DNA of 64,000 bases from Vallitalea okinawensis (GTDB taxonomy: Bacteria > Bacillota > Clostridia > Lachnospirales > PQDH01), in assembly GCF_002964605.1 (NCBI RefSeq), contig NZ_PQDH01000001.1, forward strand, positions 806,001 through 870,000. Reading direction: 5' to 3'. The notes under the pieces were generated by a model. The model was not told the origin of the DNA. It did not search any database and saw nothing but the letters and a program-made list of their open reading frames with translations. Every line of letters starts with the position of its first letter. Position 1 is the stretch's first letter. This document shows, in pieces, positions 8,199 to 15,641 of this stretch. Both the position numbers and the translations under genes were made by a program.

Positions 8199-9510
8199 TT
8201 TTATTCCACCCTTTCTTTTCAATTGGTAAATAAATTGTTAGTTCTGTTTTTTCTTCTAATTGAATCCAGTCCGTCACTTCATAAACAGCAAACCAATGCC
8301 CACTTATTTCGTAGTGACTATTGAAAAACGTCCATCGATAGAGGATGTCAACCAGTGACTTGAGATTATCATAAGAGTGGGGCTTAAGACAGGCGTAATA
8401 AGCTGTTGGAATACTTTTGTAGGTCTGATTACTCACTTCCATCTGTTTAGTCACAATAATGCCACAATTCCACCATTTATCATCTTGATCATAGCTTAAA
8501 TAGAATCTATTATTACTACGTAATAGTTGGTTATCTTTTAGATAATGGACTAAGGATTTTGTAGCAACCTCCTCTGCATTTTCGCCGGTCCCCATAAATA
8601 GAAGGACTTCTTTTTCCTCAAGTTTAACAACCTCAATCTTACCAGGATTTAGATCTCTAGCTATAGGTAAAAATAGCCTCATCTTATAAAGCTTATTAGA
8701 CTTAAAAATATATTCTTCAAAATACTGATGATTACCAAGGATAAAGGAACTTGTAGGCAACCAGTTGGAATACAATTGATTCCAAGCATTGTTAATTGCT
8801 TTACTTGAAGAACTAATGGTTTCATCAGGTGATAAAACCTCCACTACTGCGTAGTTCCCAGCTTCTAAATTAACGACGTCGATTCCCTCTTCTGTAACCT
8901 GTATGTTATCGTCAACCTCTATCATTACTCTATACCCGTATTTTTTCTGAGTGATATCTACTTGATAATTATAACCATACAATGTGCTCTTTTTTTTCAT
9001 GCATATGCCATTCTTTTTAGTCCACGCCCTAAACGCCTTTATTGCATCTTCTTCTATTCCATCTTCCTTAGAAGCTAAGTGCTCGTAGGCCAAAACTCGC
9101 ATAGGTGGAATATTGACTACTTTAATAGATTGCTGATTTACAAGAGTGGTCTCATATATGACATCTTTCTTTGGAAAACTGAAGTAAAGAGCACTTTTCT
9201 TGTATTCTCTTGGGGTCACTCCTGTAATTTTCTTAAAGGCTTTAATGAATCCACTCTGTGTTTCAAATCCACTATCTAAAGCTATGCTCGTAAGAGCATC
9301 ATCAGTCTCTTTCACCCTGTTTGCAGCCTTACTTATTCTTCGCTTTCGAATATAATCTTTAACCGAATGCCCTACAAGAGAATAAAATTCTCTATATAAT
9401 TGCATCAAAGACATGTATGCTTCATCAGCAACGTGGTGAAGAGAGATCTCTTCTCCTATGTTTTCTTCTATATAATCAATGGCTTTCTGCACACAACAAT
9501 AATCATTCAT
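8185..9510 (-). CDS. AraC family regulator with two GyrI-like effector domains
   Basis: 441 residues. Residues 1-105 hold the AraC helix-turn-helix pair ending in 'AFKKITGVTPREYKK'. Residues about 125-280 form one GyrI-like effector-binding domain ('PPMRVLAYEHLASKEDGI' to 'EEYIFKSNKLYKMRLFLPI') and residues 290-435 look like a second, more divergent copy ending in 'YEISGHWFAVYEVTDWIQ...TIYLPIEKK'. GyrI-like domains bind diverse drugs or toxic compounds, so this is probably a ligand-responsive activator. The ATG follows AGGAG. It is longer than the usual 280-300 residue AraC-GyrI proteins because of the second copy. Downstream and overlapping is a protein of unknown function. Confidence 0.8.
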   Translation of the reverse strand: MNDYCCVQKAIDYIEENIGEEISLHHVADEAYMSLMQLYREFYSLVGHSVKDYIRKRRISKAANRVKETDDALTSIALDSGFETQSGFIKAFKKITGVTPREYKKSALYFSFPKKDVIYETTLVNQQSIKVVNIPPMRVLAYEHLASKEDGIEEDAIKAFRAWTKKNGICMKKKSTLYGYNYQVDITQKKYGYRVMIEVDDNIQVTEEGIDVVNLEAGNYAVVEVLSPDETISSSSKAINNAWNQLYSNWLPTSSFILGNHQYFEEYIFKSNKLYKMRLFLPIARDLNPGKIEVVKLEEKEVLLFMGTGENAEEVATKSLVHYLKDNQLLRSNNRFYLSYDQDDKWWNCGIIVTKQMEVSNQTYKSIPTAYYACLKPHSYDNLKSLVDILYRWTFFNSHYEISGHWFAVYEVTDWIQLEEKTELTIYLPIEKKGWNKSACS

Positions 9511-9607
9511 ATAGGGCTCCTGTTTACCGATATTTTACTTTCACTCATGAGTTATCCATATTATAACATATTATCCTTATAATAATTGTCCAATTTTAAC
9601 AGAATAA

Positions 9608-9644
9608 AACCCAGTATAGTTTCTTAAGGAAAATATACTGGGTT
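9608..9644 (-). terminator. terminator of the BI-1 gene
   Basis: Perfect 11-bp stem AACCCAGTATA / TATACTGGGTT with a 15-base loop; on the minus strand it runs into TTTTATT. Confidence 0.8.
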
Positions 9645-9671
9645 ACTTAATCATTTAAATTTAGTTTTAAC

Positions 9672-10376
9672 TTAACGTCTACGACCAAACATTCTAAGTA
9701 ATAAAAGGAATAAGTTAATAAAGTCAAGATAAAGGGATAGTGCCCCCATAATACTTGCTTTTGTATGCTCACCAGTTGCTGTCGTCGAAGCAAAATAGTA
9801 AGTCTTAATTTTTTGTGTATCATAAGCTATTAATCCGATAAAGATAATGATTCCAACATATGTTGCTATCCAATAAAGCGCTTCACTTTGTAAGAATATA
9901 TTAACAACGGATGCTATAATGAATCCTACTAATCCCATCAAGAAAAGATTACCTAGTTTCGTAAGATCGGTTTTCGTTACTAAACCATAAACACTCATGA
10001 TTCCAAAAGTAACAGCAGTTATCATAAAAGTTGATACGATAGAACCTGTTGTATAAACTAAGAAGTAAGCAGAGATTGTTAGTCCATTGACTGCTGAATA
10101 TACGAGAAATAACGTCACTGCAGTAGCTGGGTTCATCTTGTGAATACGTCTTGTAAGATAAATAACTAAGGCGATCTCACCAATAAGAATACCAATAAAA
10201 GTGAACTGATTATAAAAAACAAAATCAAAAACAGATGTATAGACAGTAAACAGTGCTGTAATAGCTGTTATCAATAATCCTAAAGTCATCCAGCCATATA
10301 CTTTTGTCATAAATCTACTTTGTTCTAATTGCATATCCAACATCTCTTGAGGCGTTAAATGTGGTTGTTGATGCAT
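9672..10376 (-). CDS. Bax inhibitor-1 family (TMBIM) membrane protein
   Basis: 234 residues, seven hydrophobic segments after a short cytoplasmic N terminus. Bacterial members such as YetJ are pH-sensitive calcium leak channels in the inner membrane. The conserved aspartates that make the latch are present: 'IAYDTQKI' in the sixth segment and 'LYLDFINLFLLLLRMFG' in the last. The ATG follows CGGAGGG. A near-perfect promoter lies upstream and a hairpin terminator downstream, so it is a single-gene transcript. Family assignment is secure, physiological role in this organism is not known. Confidence 0.92.
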   Translation of the reverse strand: MHQQPHLTPQEMLDMQLEQSRFMTKVYGWMTLGLLITAITALFTVYTSVFDFVFYNQFTFIGILIGEIALVIYLTRRIHKMNPATAVTLFLVYSAVNGLTISAYFLVYTTGSIVSTFMITAVTFGIMSVYGLVTKTDLTKLGNLFLMGLVGFIIASVVNIFLQSEALYWIATYVGIIIFIGLIAYDTQKIKTYYFASTTATGEHTKASIMGALSLYLDFINLFLLLLRMFGRRR

Positions 10377-10414
10377 ATATGTTCCCTCCGTTTCAAATAC
10401 ATTTATTATTATTA

Positions 10415-10443
10415 AGTATAGACCACCAATATAGGCTTGTCAA
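10415..10443 (-). promoter_or_regulatory. promoter of the BI-1 family gene
   Basis: Minus strand TTGACA, 17-base spacer, TATACT, ending about 40 bases before the start codon. Confidence 0.8.
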
Positions 10444-10466
10444 TTAACTAAAATTTGCATGTATGA

Positions 10467-10880
10467 TTATTCGTATGTATACAGAAGACTCTCTGACTTT
10501 AAGCCATTGCAGGTTTCATATAATCCAATAGCTGGGGAATTGTCTGGGTCAACAAGTAAAAACATTTTGCACATATTTTTATTAATGCGTAGCTTGTTTA
10601 ACTCATCCATTAAACTTTTGCCAATACCCTGTCGCCTGTATTCTTCTGCTACATCAATTTCATGTACATAGAGCATGTTGCCTTTACCATCTATCCTTGG
10701 TAACTCGTAGGCTAAAGCAAATCCGATAATTTTGCCTTGATCCAGAGCTGCTATAAGATGATGTTCATCTTCACTTAGGAATCTTTTGATTTTATCATAG
10801 CTTGCTTCGTCTTTTCCTAAATCTTTAATCATCAGCTGAACTTTGTCAATATCATAAAGTGTCAGTTCTCGAATATGCAT
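10467..10880 (-). CDS. GNAT family N-acetyltransferase
   Basis: 137 residues, a compact Gcn5-related acetyltransferase that uses acetyl-CoA. The pyrophosphate-binding motif is seen as 'VAEEYRRQGIGKSLMDEL' (about residues 78-95) after the beta-bulge strand 'YVHEIDV'. Motif B with an aspartate-rich turn ('LLVDPDNSPAIGLYETCN') follows; the acceptor-binding region gives no substrate hint. The product resembles aminoglycoside/small-molecule and protein acetyltransferases equally. Start ATG after GGGAGAG. It lies 27 bases downstream of the NimA-like gene on the same strand and is probably co-transcribed. Confidence 0.85.
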   Translation of the reverse strand: MHIRELTLYDIDKVQLMIKDLGKDEASYDKIKRFLSEDEHHLIAALDQGKIIGFALAYELPRIDGKGNMLYVHEIDVAEEYRRQGIGKSLMDELNKLRINKNMCKMFLLVDPDNSPAIGLYETCNGLKSESLLYTYE

Positions 10881-10907
10881 GATCTACTCTCCCTATTCTT
10901 TACTGTA

Positions 10908-11372
10908 TTAATTTCTTTTTCCAGTCATATGGTCAATGGTAAGTTTAACAACACCCGTTTTATGTTTAGCTTTTTGAATATAGACTAATCCCTCTTCAAG
11001 GAAATCTGGACTAAAACGTTGTATCACCAATTTAAGTGCTTCTTCTTTTTCATGATCATCAACAACTTCTTCAGCCTTTCCAAATACAATGACACTAGAA
11101 TATAGGGTTGTAAATTTCTCACTTAGGATCCTATCACTTCCTACTACCGTAAAGCTTATCTTATTATTCTCTCTTATATTATCAAGCTTATGTCCCTCAA
11201 GAGCGCAGTGGAAATAGATAACACCGTTAGCATAGACATAATTCACTGGGACACCATAGGGTTGTCCATTTGAATCAACTGTAGCAAGTATGCCGTAATC
11301 ACTTTGCTTTAATATCTCAATAACTTCTTCTTCTGAATCAATCTGCCGATTTAAACGTCTCATTTCTCTCAT
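10908..11372 (-). CDS. pyridoxamine 5'-phosphate oxidase-like flavoprotein (NimA type)
   Basis: 154 residues with a split-barrel FMN-binding fold. Typical pieces are 'YGILATVDSNGQPYGVPVNYVY' at the N-terminal sheet and 'IYFHCALEGHKLDNIRENNKISFTVVG', the FMN phosphate contact region; both match the group named after NimA, the 5-nitroimidazole resistance protein. Actual functions of such proteins range from nitro reduction to haem or flavin handling. The ATG follows AAAGGGGA. It is the first gene of a two-gene unit with a GNAT acetyltransferase. Confidence 0.85.
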   Translation of the reverse strand: MREMRRLNRQIDSEEEVIEILKQSDYGILATVDSNGQPYGVPVNYVYANGVIYFHCALEGHKLDNIRENNKISFTVVGSDRILSEKFTTLYSSVIVFGKAEEVVDDHEKEEALKLVIQRFSPDFLEEGLVYIQKAKHKTGVVKLTIDHMTGKRN

Positions 11373-11453
11373 AATCCATTCCCCTTTCGCATACTGAATA
11401 CCTCATAATATTTTCATTATAGCACAATTATTTAGCGATTGAAGACTCTTCTT

Positions 11454-12131
11454 TTATTCTTCATAATATCTAAAATGACCGACTATATGACCTTCTTCAT
11501 ACCATTTGAGGAGCAAATTCTGTTCTTTTGGTACTGTCCATGAGTTATGAATAATATAAGGAACACCATCCTTACGTCGTCTATCAGATATAATAGCAAT
11601 ATGATCCGGCTTCTTTAAGACGACTATATCACCTGGTTGCCACTGTGACATAATACTTGCATTATAAGGCTCAACTGTAGTAGTTAAGGTTTCAGCATAC
11701 TTACTGAAAAAGACAAACTGATTTTTTACCCGACGAAAATCAATGTTAGGATCAGGCTTATCCACTCTTGGATAGTCTTCAAGATGATTGGCGATGTCTT
11801 GATCCATGTCTTCTTTTAAATTATACCCTGCATTAGCAAGAGCACGCCAAATGACATCTGTACATACCCCTTCATCCTCTGGCGGATAACCTCCATCATA
11901 ATAATCACTATGATATGTCGTTTTATTCTTTATCTCTTCTCTAGCCCCTTCAACGATATCCTTTAAATCTGTAACTCCATCACCATCCTTATCATTGGTC
12001 AGGGTAATCGTTTCAACACGAAGAGTTGGTTGTAAAAAATAAAGATAATTCCCATACATGTATTCTTCATATAACAAAAAACCCGCAAACAGAATTCCCA
12101 GTATTACAATCCTTAGAAAGAACTTCTTCAT
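11454..12131 (-). CDS. DUF1287 family secreted or membrane-anchored protein
   Basis: 225 residues. An N-terminal hydrophobic segment (residues 5-22) follows two lysines and looks like an uncleaved signal anchor. The rest matches DUF1287, an NlpC/P60-like cell-wall hydrolase fold: 'GVCTDVIWRALANAGYNL' supplies the cysteine, 'WQPGDIVV' and 'PDHIAIISDRR' the histidine side, and 'IIHNSW' the closing strand. An amidase or peptidase activity on peptidoglycan is plausible but not proven for this family. ATG at 12131 follows GGGGTG; an earlier ATG would translate that site. Confidence 0.8.
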   Translation of the reverse strand: MKKFFLRIVILGILFAGFLLYEEYMYGNYLYFLQPTLRVETITLTNDKDGDGVTDLKDIVEGAREEIKNKTTYHSDYYDGGYPPEDEGVCTDVIWRALANAGYNLKEDMDQDIANHLEDYPRVDKPDPNIDFRRVKNQFVFFSKYAETLTTTVEPYNASIMSQWQPGDIVVLKKPDHIAIISDRRRKDGVPYIIHNSWTVPKEQNLLLKWYEEGHIVGHFRYYEE

Positions 12132-12204
12132 TTTTTCACCCCAATCCATAGATTACTACTCTCTTACAATATTTTATCATTCTGAGAATTCTTCCACAAG
12201 TTAA

Positions 12205-12250
12205 AAGCCCTCTTAAAACCTTAAGATTAGCTTAAGATTCAAAGAGGGTT
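12205..12250 (-). terminator. terminator of the GNAT-methyltransferase-hydrolase-HAD operon
   Basis: Outer stem AACCCTCTT / AAGAGGGCTT with an inner pairing of CTTAAG segments; minus strand ends in CTTTTAACTT just after the HAD gene. Confidence 0.7.
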
Positions 12251-12259
12251 ATATGCTCA

Positions 12260-12961
12260 TTATTTATTTAATAATCGCTCTAACTCTTCTAAATTATGTA
12301 TGTATTCCCCATCATAGTCAATTGCCTCACCATCTCTTACAATTAAAATAGCCTGTAGACCAAGAGCTTTTGCGCCTTCAATATTTTTAGGTGAATCATC
12401 AATAAATAAAGCTTCCTCTGGTTGAATATCTAATTCTTCAAGTGCAGTCATGTACATTTTCTCATTAGGTTTAAATACCCCTAAGGTCGAAGACATAACA
12501 AAGGAGTCAAAATAATCTCTAAGTCTAAAACTCTTAAAGACACGGTCAAGAGAAGGCCAAGTATCTGATACGATACCTAGCTTGTAATGCTCTTTGAACT
12601 TAGGTATGTACTCATAACAATCTTCGTAAAAGATAAATTTATCGTCATTGAAAACTGTATCTTTAGCAATCGCTAGTATCTTATCATCATCTATGTCAAT
12701 TTCATCAACACTGTCAAAAAGCAACTTATAGAACTTATTAAAGGCTTGTAACTCTTCTTCTTCACTTAGAATTAAATGGTTTTCATCTAAGTACTGATAA
12801 GCCTTCATGAGAGCTGCTTCTAATTTTTGCTGATTAATTGAATGGAAAACATCTTTTTCTACATGCTCAAAAAAATTAGGTGGAAAAAACCAGTTACCTG
12901 TTCGTGGATAATTTAAAGTTCTGCCAGCATCGAATAGTAATGCTTTTATATTATTATACAT
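12260..12961 (-). CDS. HAD superfamily hydrolase (subfamily IA)
   Basis: 233 residues. Motif I is 'LLFDAGRTL' with nucleophile Asp11; the usual second aspartate of DxD is glycine here (DAG), which is seen in some HAD-IA members such as L-haloacid dehalogenase-like and phosphonatase-like enzymes and means that a simple phosphatase role is not certain. Motif II 'GIVSDTW', motif III lysine 'GVFKPNEKMY' and motif IV 'ALFIDDSPKNIEGA' are intact. It is the last gene of a four-gene minus-strand run and is followed by a terminator. Substrate unknown. Confidence 0.85.
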   Translation of the reverse strand: MYNNIKALLFDAGRTLNYPRTGNWFFPPNFFEHVEKDVFHSINQQKLEAALMKAYQYLDENHLILSEEEELQAFNKFYKLLFDSVDEIDIDDDKILAIAKDTVFNDDKFIFYEDCYEYIPKFKEHYKLGIVSDTWPSLDRVFKSFRLRDYFDSFVMSSTLGVFKPNEKMYMTALEELDIQPEEALFIDDSPKNIEGAKALGLQAILIVRDGEAIDYDGEYIHNLEELERLLNK

Positions 12962-13024
12962 TGCCTACCTCCTTATTATTGATAACTATACCTTATTATA
13001 ACATAAAGGTGTAGGTTTAAAAAT

Positions 13025-13762
13025 TTAAAAAAACTCTATACTATCTTTTCTAAATCTATCGGCATTACTCCACATAGCTGGATGGTTTCCAGATGGATAA
13101 AGTAGAACCTCTGCTCCATTAATCTTAATAGCCAGTTTACTTAAATCATCCTCGATATGACTGAGTAAGTCATCTTCCTTACTCCCCGTTAAAAGAACAG
13201 GACACTTAATTTCATCTAATCGATGATTATAAATATTGGATCCACTCTCAGCCATTCTCAACAATCGGTCCGAATCTAAATTTACAACACTTTCCCAATC
13301 ATCTCCTTGAGCATAACTCCAAAAGCCTATCTGCCCTTCTGTTTTTTGTTGACGACTTTTAACTTCATTCTTAATCTCTTCCTCATTAAGAACTTCTCCT
13401 GTTAAACTATCGGCTACTACTTTAGCAATCTTATCTTTTGCTAATATAGCTAAAGCTAAGGCAGTTATACCCCCACCACTGGTCCCTATGACTAACACAT
13501 CTGATAGACCTAAATCTTCGATAAACTCTCTCAACATCTTTGCATTTTCCCACCAGAAGTTGGTAGGCAATCGATCAACTCGATCCGACTTTCCATACCC
13601 TAGATAATCAGGACAGAAAACACGATAATATTGACTGTAGAATTCAATATCCAATCCATGTACTGCTGATGATGCGGTATCTCCAGGTAGTATCAAAAGG
13701 GGGCTTCCTTGACCTTTGTCTTCATAATAAATCTTCTTTCCATGATACATATAATAGGACAT
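13025..13762 (-). CDS. alpha/beta hydrolase
   Basis: About 245 residues, single catalytic domain. The nucleophile elbow is 'VIGTSGGGITAL' (Ser near residue 95), the acid is in 'LLTGSKEDDLLS', the histidine in 'YPSGNHPAMW'; the oxyanion region 'LLILPGDTAS' is near the N terminus. No signal peptide, so it acts in the cytoplasm. It lies between a methyltransferase (24-base gap) and a HAD protein (63-base gap) on the same strand. ATG at 13762 follows GAGAGGTG. Esterase, lactonase or dehalogenase activity all remain possible. Confidence 0.85.
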   Translation of the reverse strand: MSYYMYHGKKIYYEDKGQGSPLLILPGDTASSAVHGLDIEFYSQYYRVFCPDYLGYGKSDRVDRLPTNFWWENAKMLREFIEDLGLSDVLVIGTSGGGITALALAILAKDKIAKVVADSLTGEVLNEEEIKNEVKSRQQKTEGQIGFWSYAQGDDWESVVNLDSDRLLRMAESGSNIYNHRLDEIKCPVLLTGSKEDDLLSHIEDDLSKLAIKINGAEVLLYPSGNHPAMWSNADRFRKDSIEFF

Positions 13763-13786
13763 GTTATTCACCTCTCACATTTTAAT

Positions 13787-14653
13787 TTACACATTTTTCT
13801 TACGTGCGACTACGCCAAGTAGGTCAGTACTATTTGTATACTTATTACCAGTCAAACCATTATAAATCTCTATCACTTCGAAACCATTTTGAGATAATAG
13901 CTTACTGATGGTTTCAGGTGTATAGACTTGTTCCCATAAATTATAGGTTTTTACTACTCTATCATCTTTTAAGATTGTATGCTTCATTAAAGATAGCTGA
14001 TTTTCTTCATCATATGTTTTTTCTTGTAGCTCTATGTAGGGTTCAGCACTCCAAAAGCCACCCTTATCCTGGATATTCCAATGCTTAAAACTTGCTACAA
14101 GGTCTTTTCTCACTGGAGTAAATACATCAAAAACAAAATAGCCATCTTCCTTTATTGACCTGTGAATGTTAGATAGTAACTTTTTTTGAGCTTGAACATT
14201 CAACACACCAAAATCACAGTAAATCATTAGGGCTATATGAAACTCCTTTTCAAAATCCATTGTTAAGTAATCTTGATACATATATTGAATTGATAATCCT
14301 TCTTCTTTAGCTGCTTTTTTTGCAAATTCAATAGATCTCTTAGAGTAGTCCATCCCTGTAATATTTACACCATTCTTACTTAGCTTTTGACAATAAAGAC
14401 CTGGACCACATCCCAAATCGATTAATCTGCTGTCCTTATTAAGCTTAAAGCGGTTAATGAGCCAGTTAGTTGTTTTTTCTATTGTCTCTTTCTTACGACT
14501 AGCAGCATCCCACTCTGGATTGAGATGCGCTTCCAGCATGCATTTTGAGATATGGTCATCATCCCAAAATACTTCTTGTGTCTTTGGTTCCTCAAATGGA
14601 ACGGTTGGTAACTCTACATATCTTTTTAATGATTCTATGTTAATATAATCCAT
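13787..14653 (-). CDS. class I SAM-dependent methyltransferase
   Basis: 288 residues. The S-adenosylmethionine motif I is 'SRLIDLGCGPGLYCQKL' near residue 75, followed by the acidic loop 'ITGMDYSKRSIEFAKK' and motif IV 'IALMIYCDFGVLN'. The N-terminal 70 residues are an extra helical cap that makes the protein longer than minimal methyltransferases. The composition fits small-molecule methyltransferases (Methyltransf_25 type); there is no rRNA methylase signature such as the NLPY/NPPY motif. It sits 13 bases after a GNAT gene and before a hydrolase in one operon. Confidence 0.88.
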   Translation of the reverse strand: MDYINIESLKRYVELPTVPFEEPKTQEVFWDDDHISKCMLEAHLNPEWDAASRKKETIEKTTNWLINRFKLNKDSRLIDLGCGPGLYCQKLSKNGVNITGMDYSKRSIEFAKKAAKEEGLSIQYMYQDYLTMDFEKEFHIALMIYCDFGVLNVQAQKKLLSNIHRSIKEDGYFVFDVFTPVRKDLVASFKHWNIQDKGGFWSAEPYIELQEKTYDEENQLSLMKHTILKDDRVVKTYNLWEQVYTPETISKLLSQNGFEVIEIYNGLTGNKYTNSTDLLGVVARKKNV

Positions 14654-14666
14654 TAGTATGCCCTCC

Positions 14667-15194
14667 TTATTGCACAGTTATCTCAAGATGGATGTCTTCT
14701 GGTTCCAGTTCATAGAGCTCTTGATTCAGTTCTTTTACTAATACTGCTCCATTTCTCATATAAAAATCAACAGTATTCTTACTAGGTGTGGCAGAAATAT
14801 AGAGCTTCTTACCTCCAAACTCTATTGCCTTTCCCTTGACTAATTCAATTAACTCAGCTCCAATACCAAGCTTACGAAAATCGTGACTAACAAATAATAT
14901 ATCCATTTTCAAATAGTTCTTATTTTGACCGATTAATTTATTATCAATAGAGGTAACACCTATTAATAAGCTTCCTTCAAAAGCACCATATAAGCACCCA
15001 CCCTTATCATAAATTTCATATTGTCGTTCAATCAAGTCTTCCAATTCACCATTAGGAAAACCTCGCATATCATAATGTTCCTCTTCTAATTCTAACCTCC
15101 CATTACGGTAATAGTAGATTTGATTGATCACTTCTCTTCGATCTATTTCATTCATCTTTTCAATTTCTTCACGTTTTAATTCTCTATATTTCAT
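14667..15194 (-). CDS. GNAT family N-acetyltransferase, first gene of a four-gene operon
   Basis: 175 residues. The acetyl-CoA loop is 'FVSHDFRKLGIGAELIELVKGKA' split around residue 115, with the preceding strand 'YLKMDILFVS', and the usual 'STPSKNTVDFYMRNGA' closing motif with Y/F pair. The N-terminal 70 residues are charged and unusual. The ATG follows GAGGAGGAA. It starts about 70 bases downstream of a strong hairpin terminator that ends a short leader transcript, so expression of this gene and of the methyltransferase, hydrolase and HAD genes behind it may depend on read-through. Substrate unknown. Confidence 0.85.
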   Translation of the reverse strand: MKYRELKREEIEKMNEIDRREVINQIYYYRNGRLELEEEHYDMRGFPNGELEDLIERQYEIYDKGGCLYGAFEGSLLIGVTSIDNKLIGQNKNYLKMDILFVSHDFRKLGIGAELIELVKGKAIEFGGKKLYISATPSKNTVDFYMRNGAVLVKELNQELYELEPEDIHLEITVQ

Positions 15195-15262
15195 CGCTCA
15201 TTCCTCCTCAAATTTCTTGATAAGGTTTATTAATGCATCTCCTATCTCCAAAATAAAGTATT

Positions 15263-15292
15263 AAAAAAACTGTAAGAAAATATATCTTACAG
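15263..15292 (-). terminator. leader terminator (candidate attenuator) upstream of the GNAT operon
   Basis: Minus strand CTGTAAGA / TCTTACAG, 7-base loop, then TTTTTTT. No full-length gene lies upstream on this strand within the same transcript; the nearest signals are a promoter and a tiny reading frame. Confidence 0.75.
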
Positions 15293-15387
15293 CATTCACA
15301 ATTCTTAAAAACGTAAACTCTAAAAACTCAACATTCCCATGTCAAATAAGAATATATAGCAACAGCTTATACATTCATATATTAGAG

Positions 15388-15414
15388 TTACAGATTTTAA
15401 GATGGTCTGTAAGA
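15388..15414 (-). other. leader hairpin with arms that can also pair with the terminator
   Basis: TTACAGA at 15412-15406 pairs with TCTGTAA at 15394-15388 (minus-strand order). The 8-mer complementary to 15407-15414 is identical to the 3' arm of the terminator, and 15407-15415 repeats the 9-base CTGTAAGAA of 15270-15278, so mutually exclusive structures are possible. Confidence 0.5.
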
Positions 15415-15499
15415 ACTACTTTACTTTCGATTCACAAAAAAGCATACAAAATAAACCTTTATCAGGTTCAAATCATTTCTTTTATTAAGCTTCAATGAA

Positions 15500-15520
15500 T
15501 TAGAAAGTAAAAGTACTCAT
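15500..15520 (-). other. six-codon reading frame with strong ribosome site (possible leader peptide)
   Basis: ATG AGT ACT TTT ACT TTC TAA, encoding MSTFTF, is preceded by AAAGGAGGT at 15535-15527 with a 6-base gap. The +1 frame stays open to a TAA at 15423-15421, ending 7 bases before the first leader hairpin, but has no start of its own. Whether the short frame is translated is unknown. Confidence 0.45.
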
Positions 15521-15553
15521 TAACAGACCTCCTTTATTATTCAACTATTTATA

Positions 15554-15582
15554 ATTATACGCAATTCCAAGTAATTAGTCAA
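15554..15582 (-). promoter_or_regulatory. strong promoter of the leader transcript
   Basis: Minus strand TTGACT, 17-base spacer, TATAAT. It drives the gene-empty stretch 15545-15263 and, on read-through of the terminator, the GNAT operon. Apart from these elements 15195-15641 holds no gene I can see. Confidence 0.8.
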
Positions 15583-15641
15583 GAATGCACCCCTAGTAGA
15601 TAGATACACTTGTTGCATTCTGTAAAGTATTCTAAAAAATC

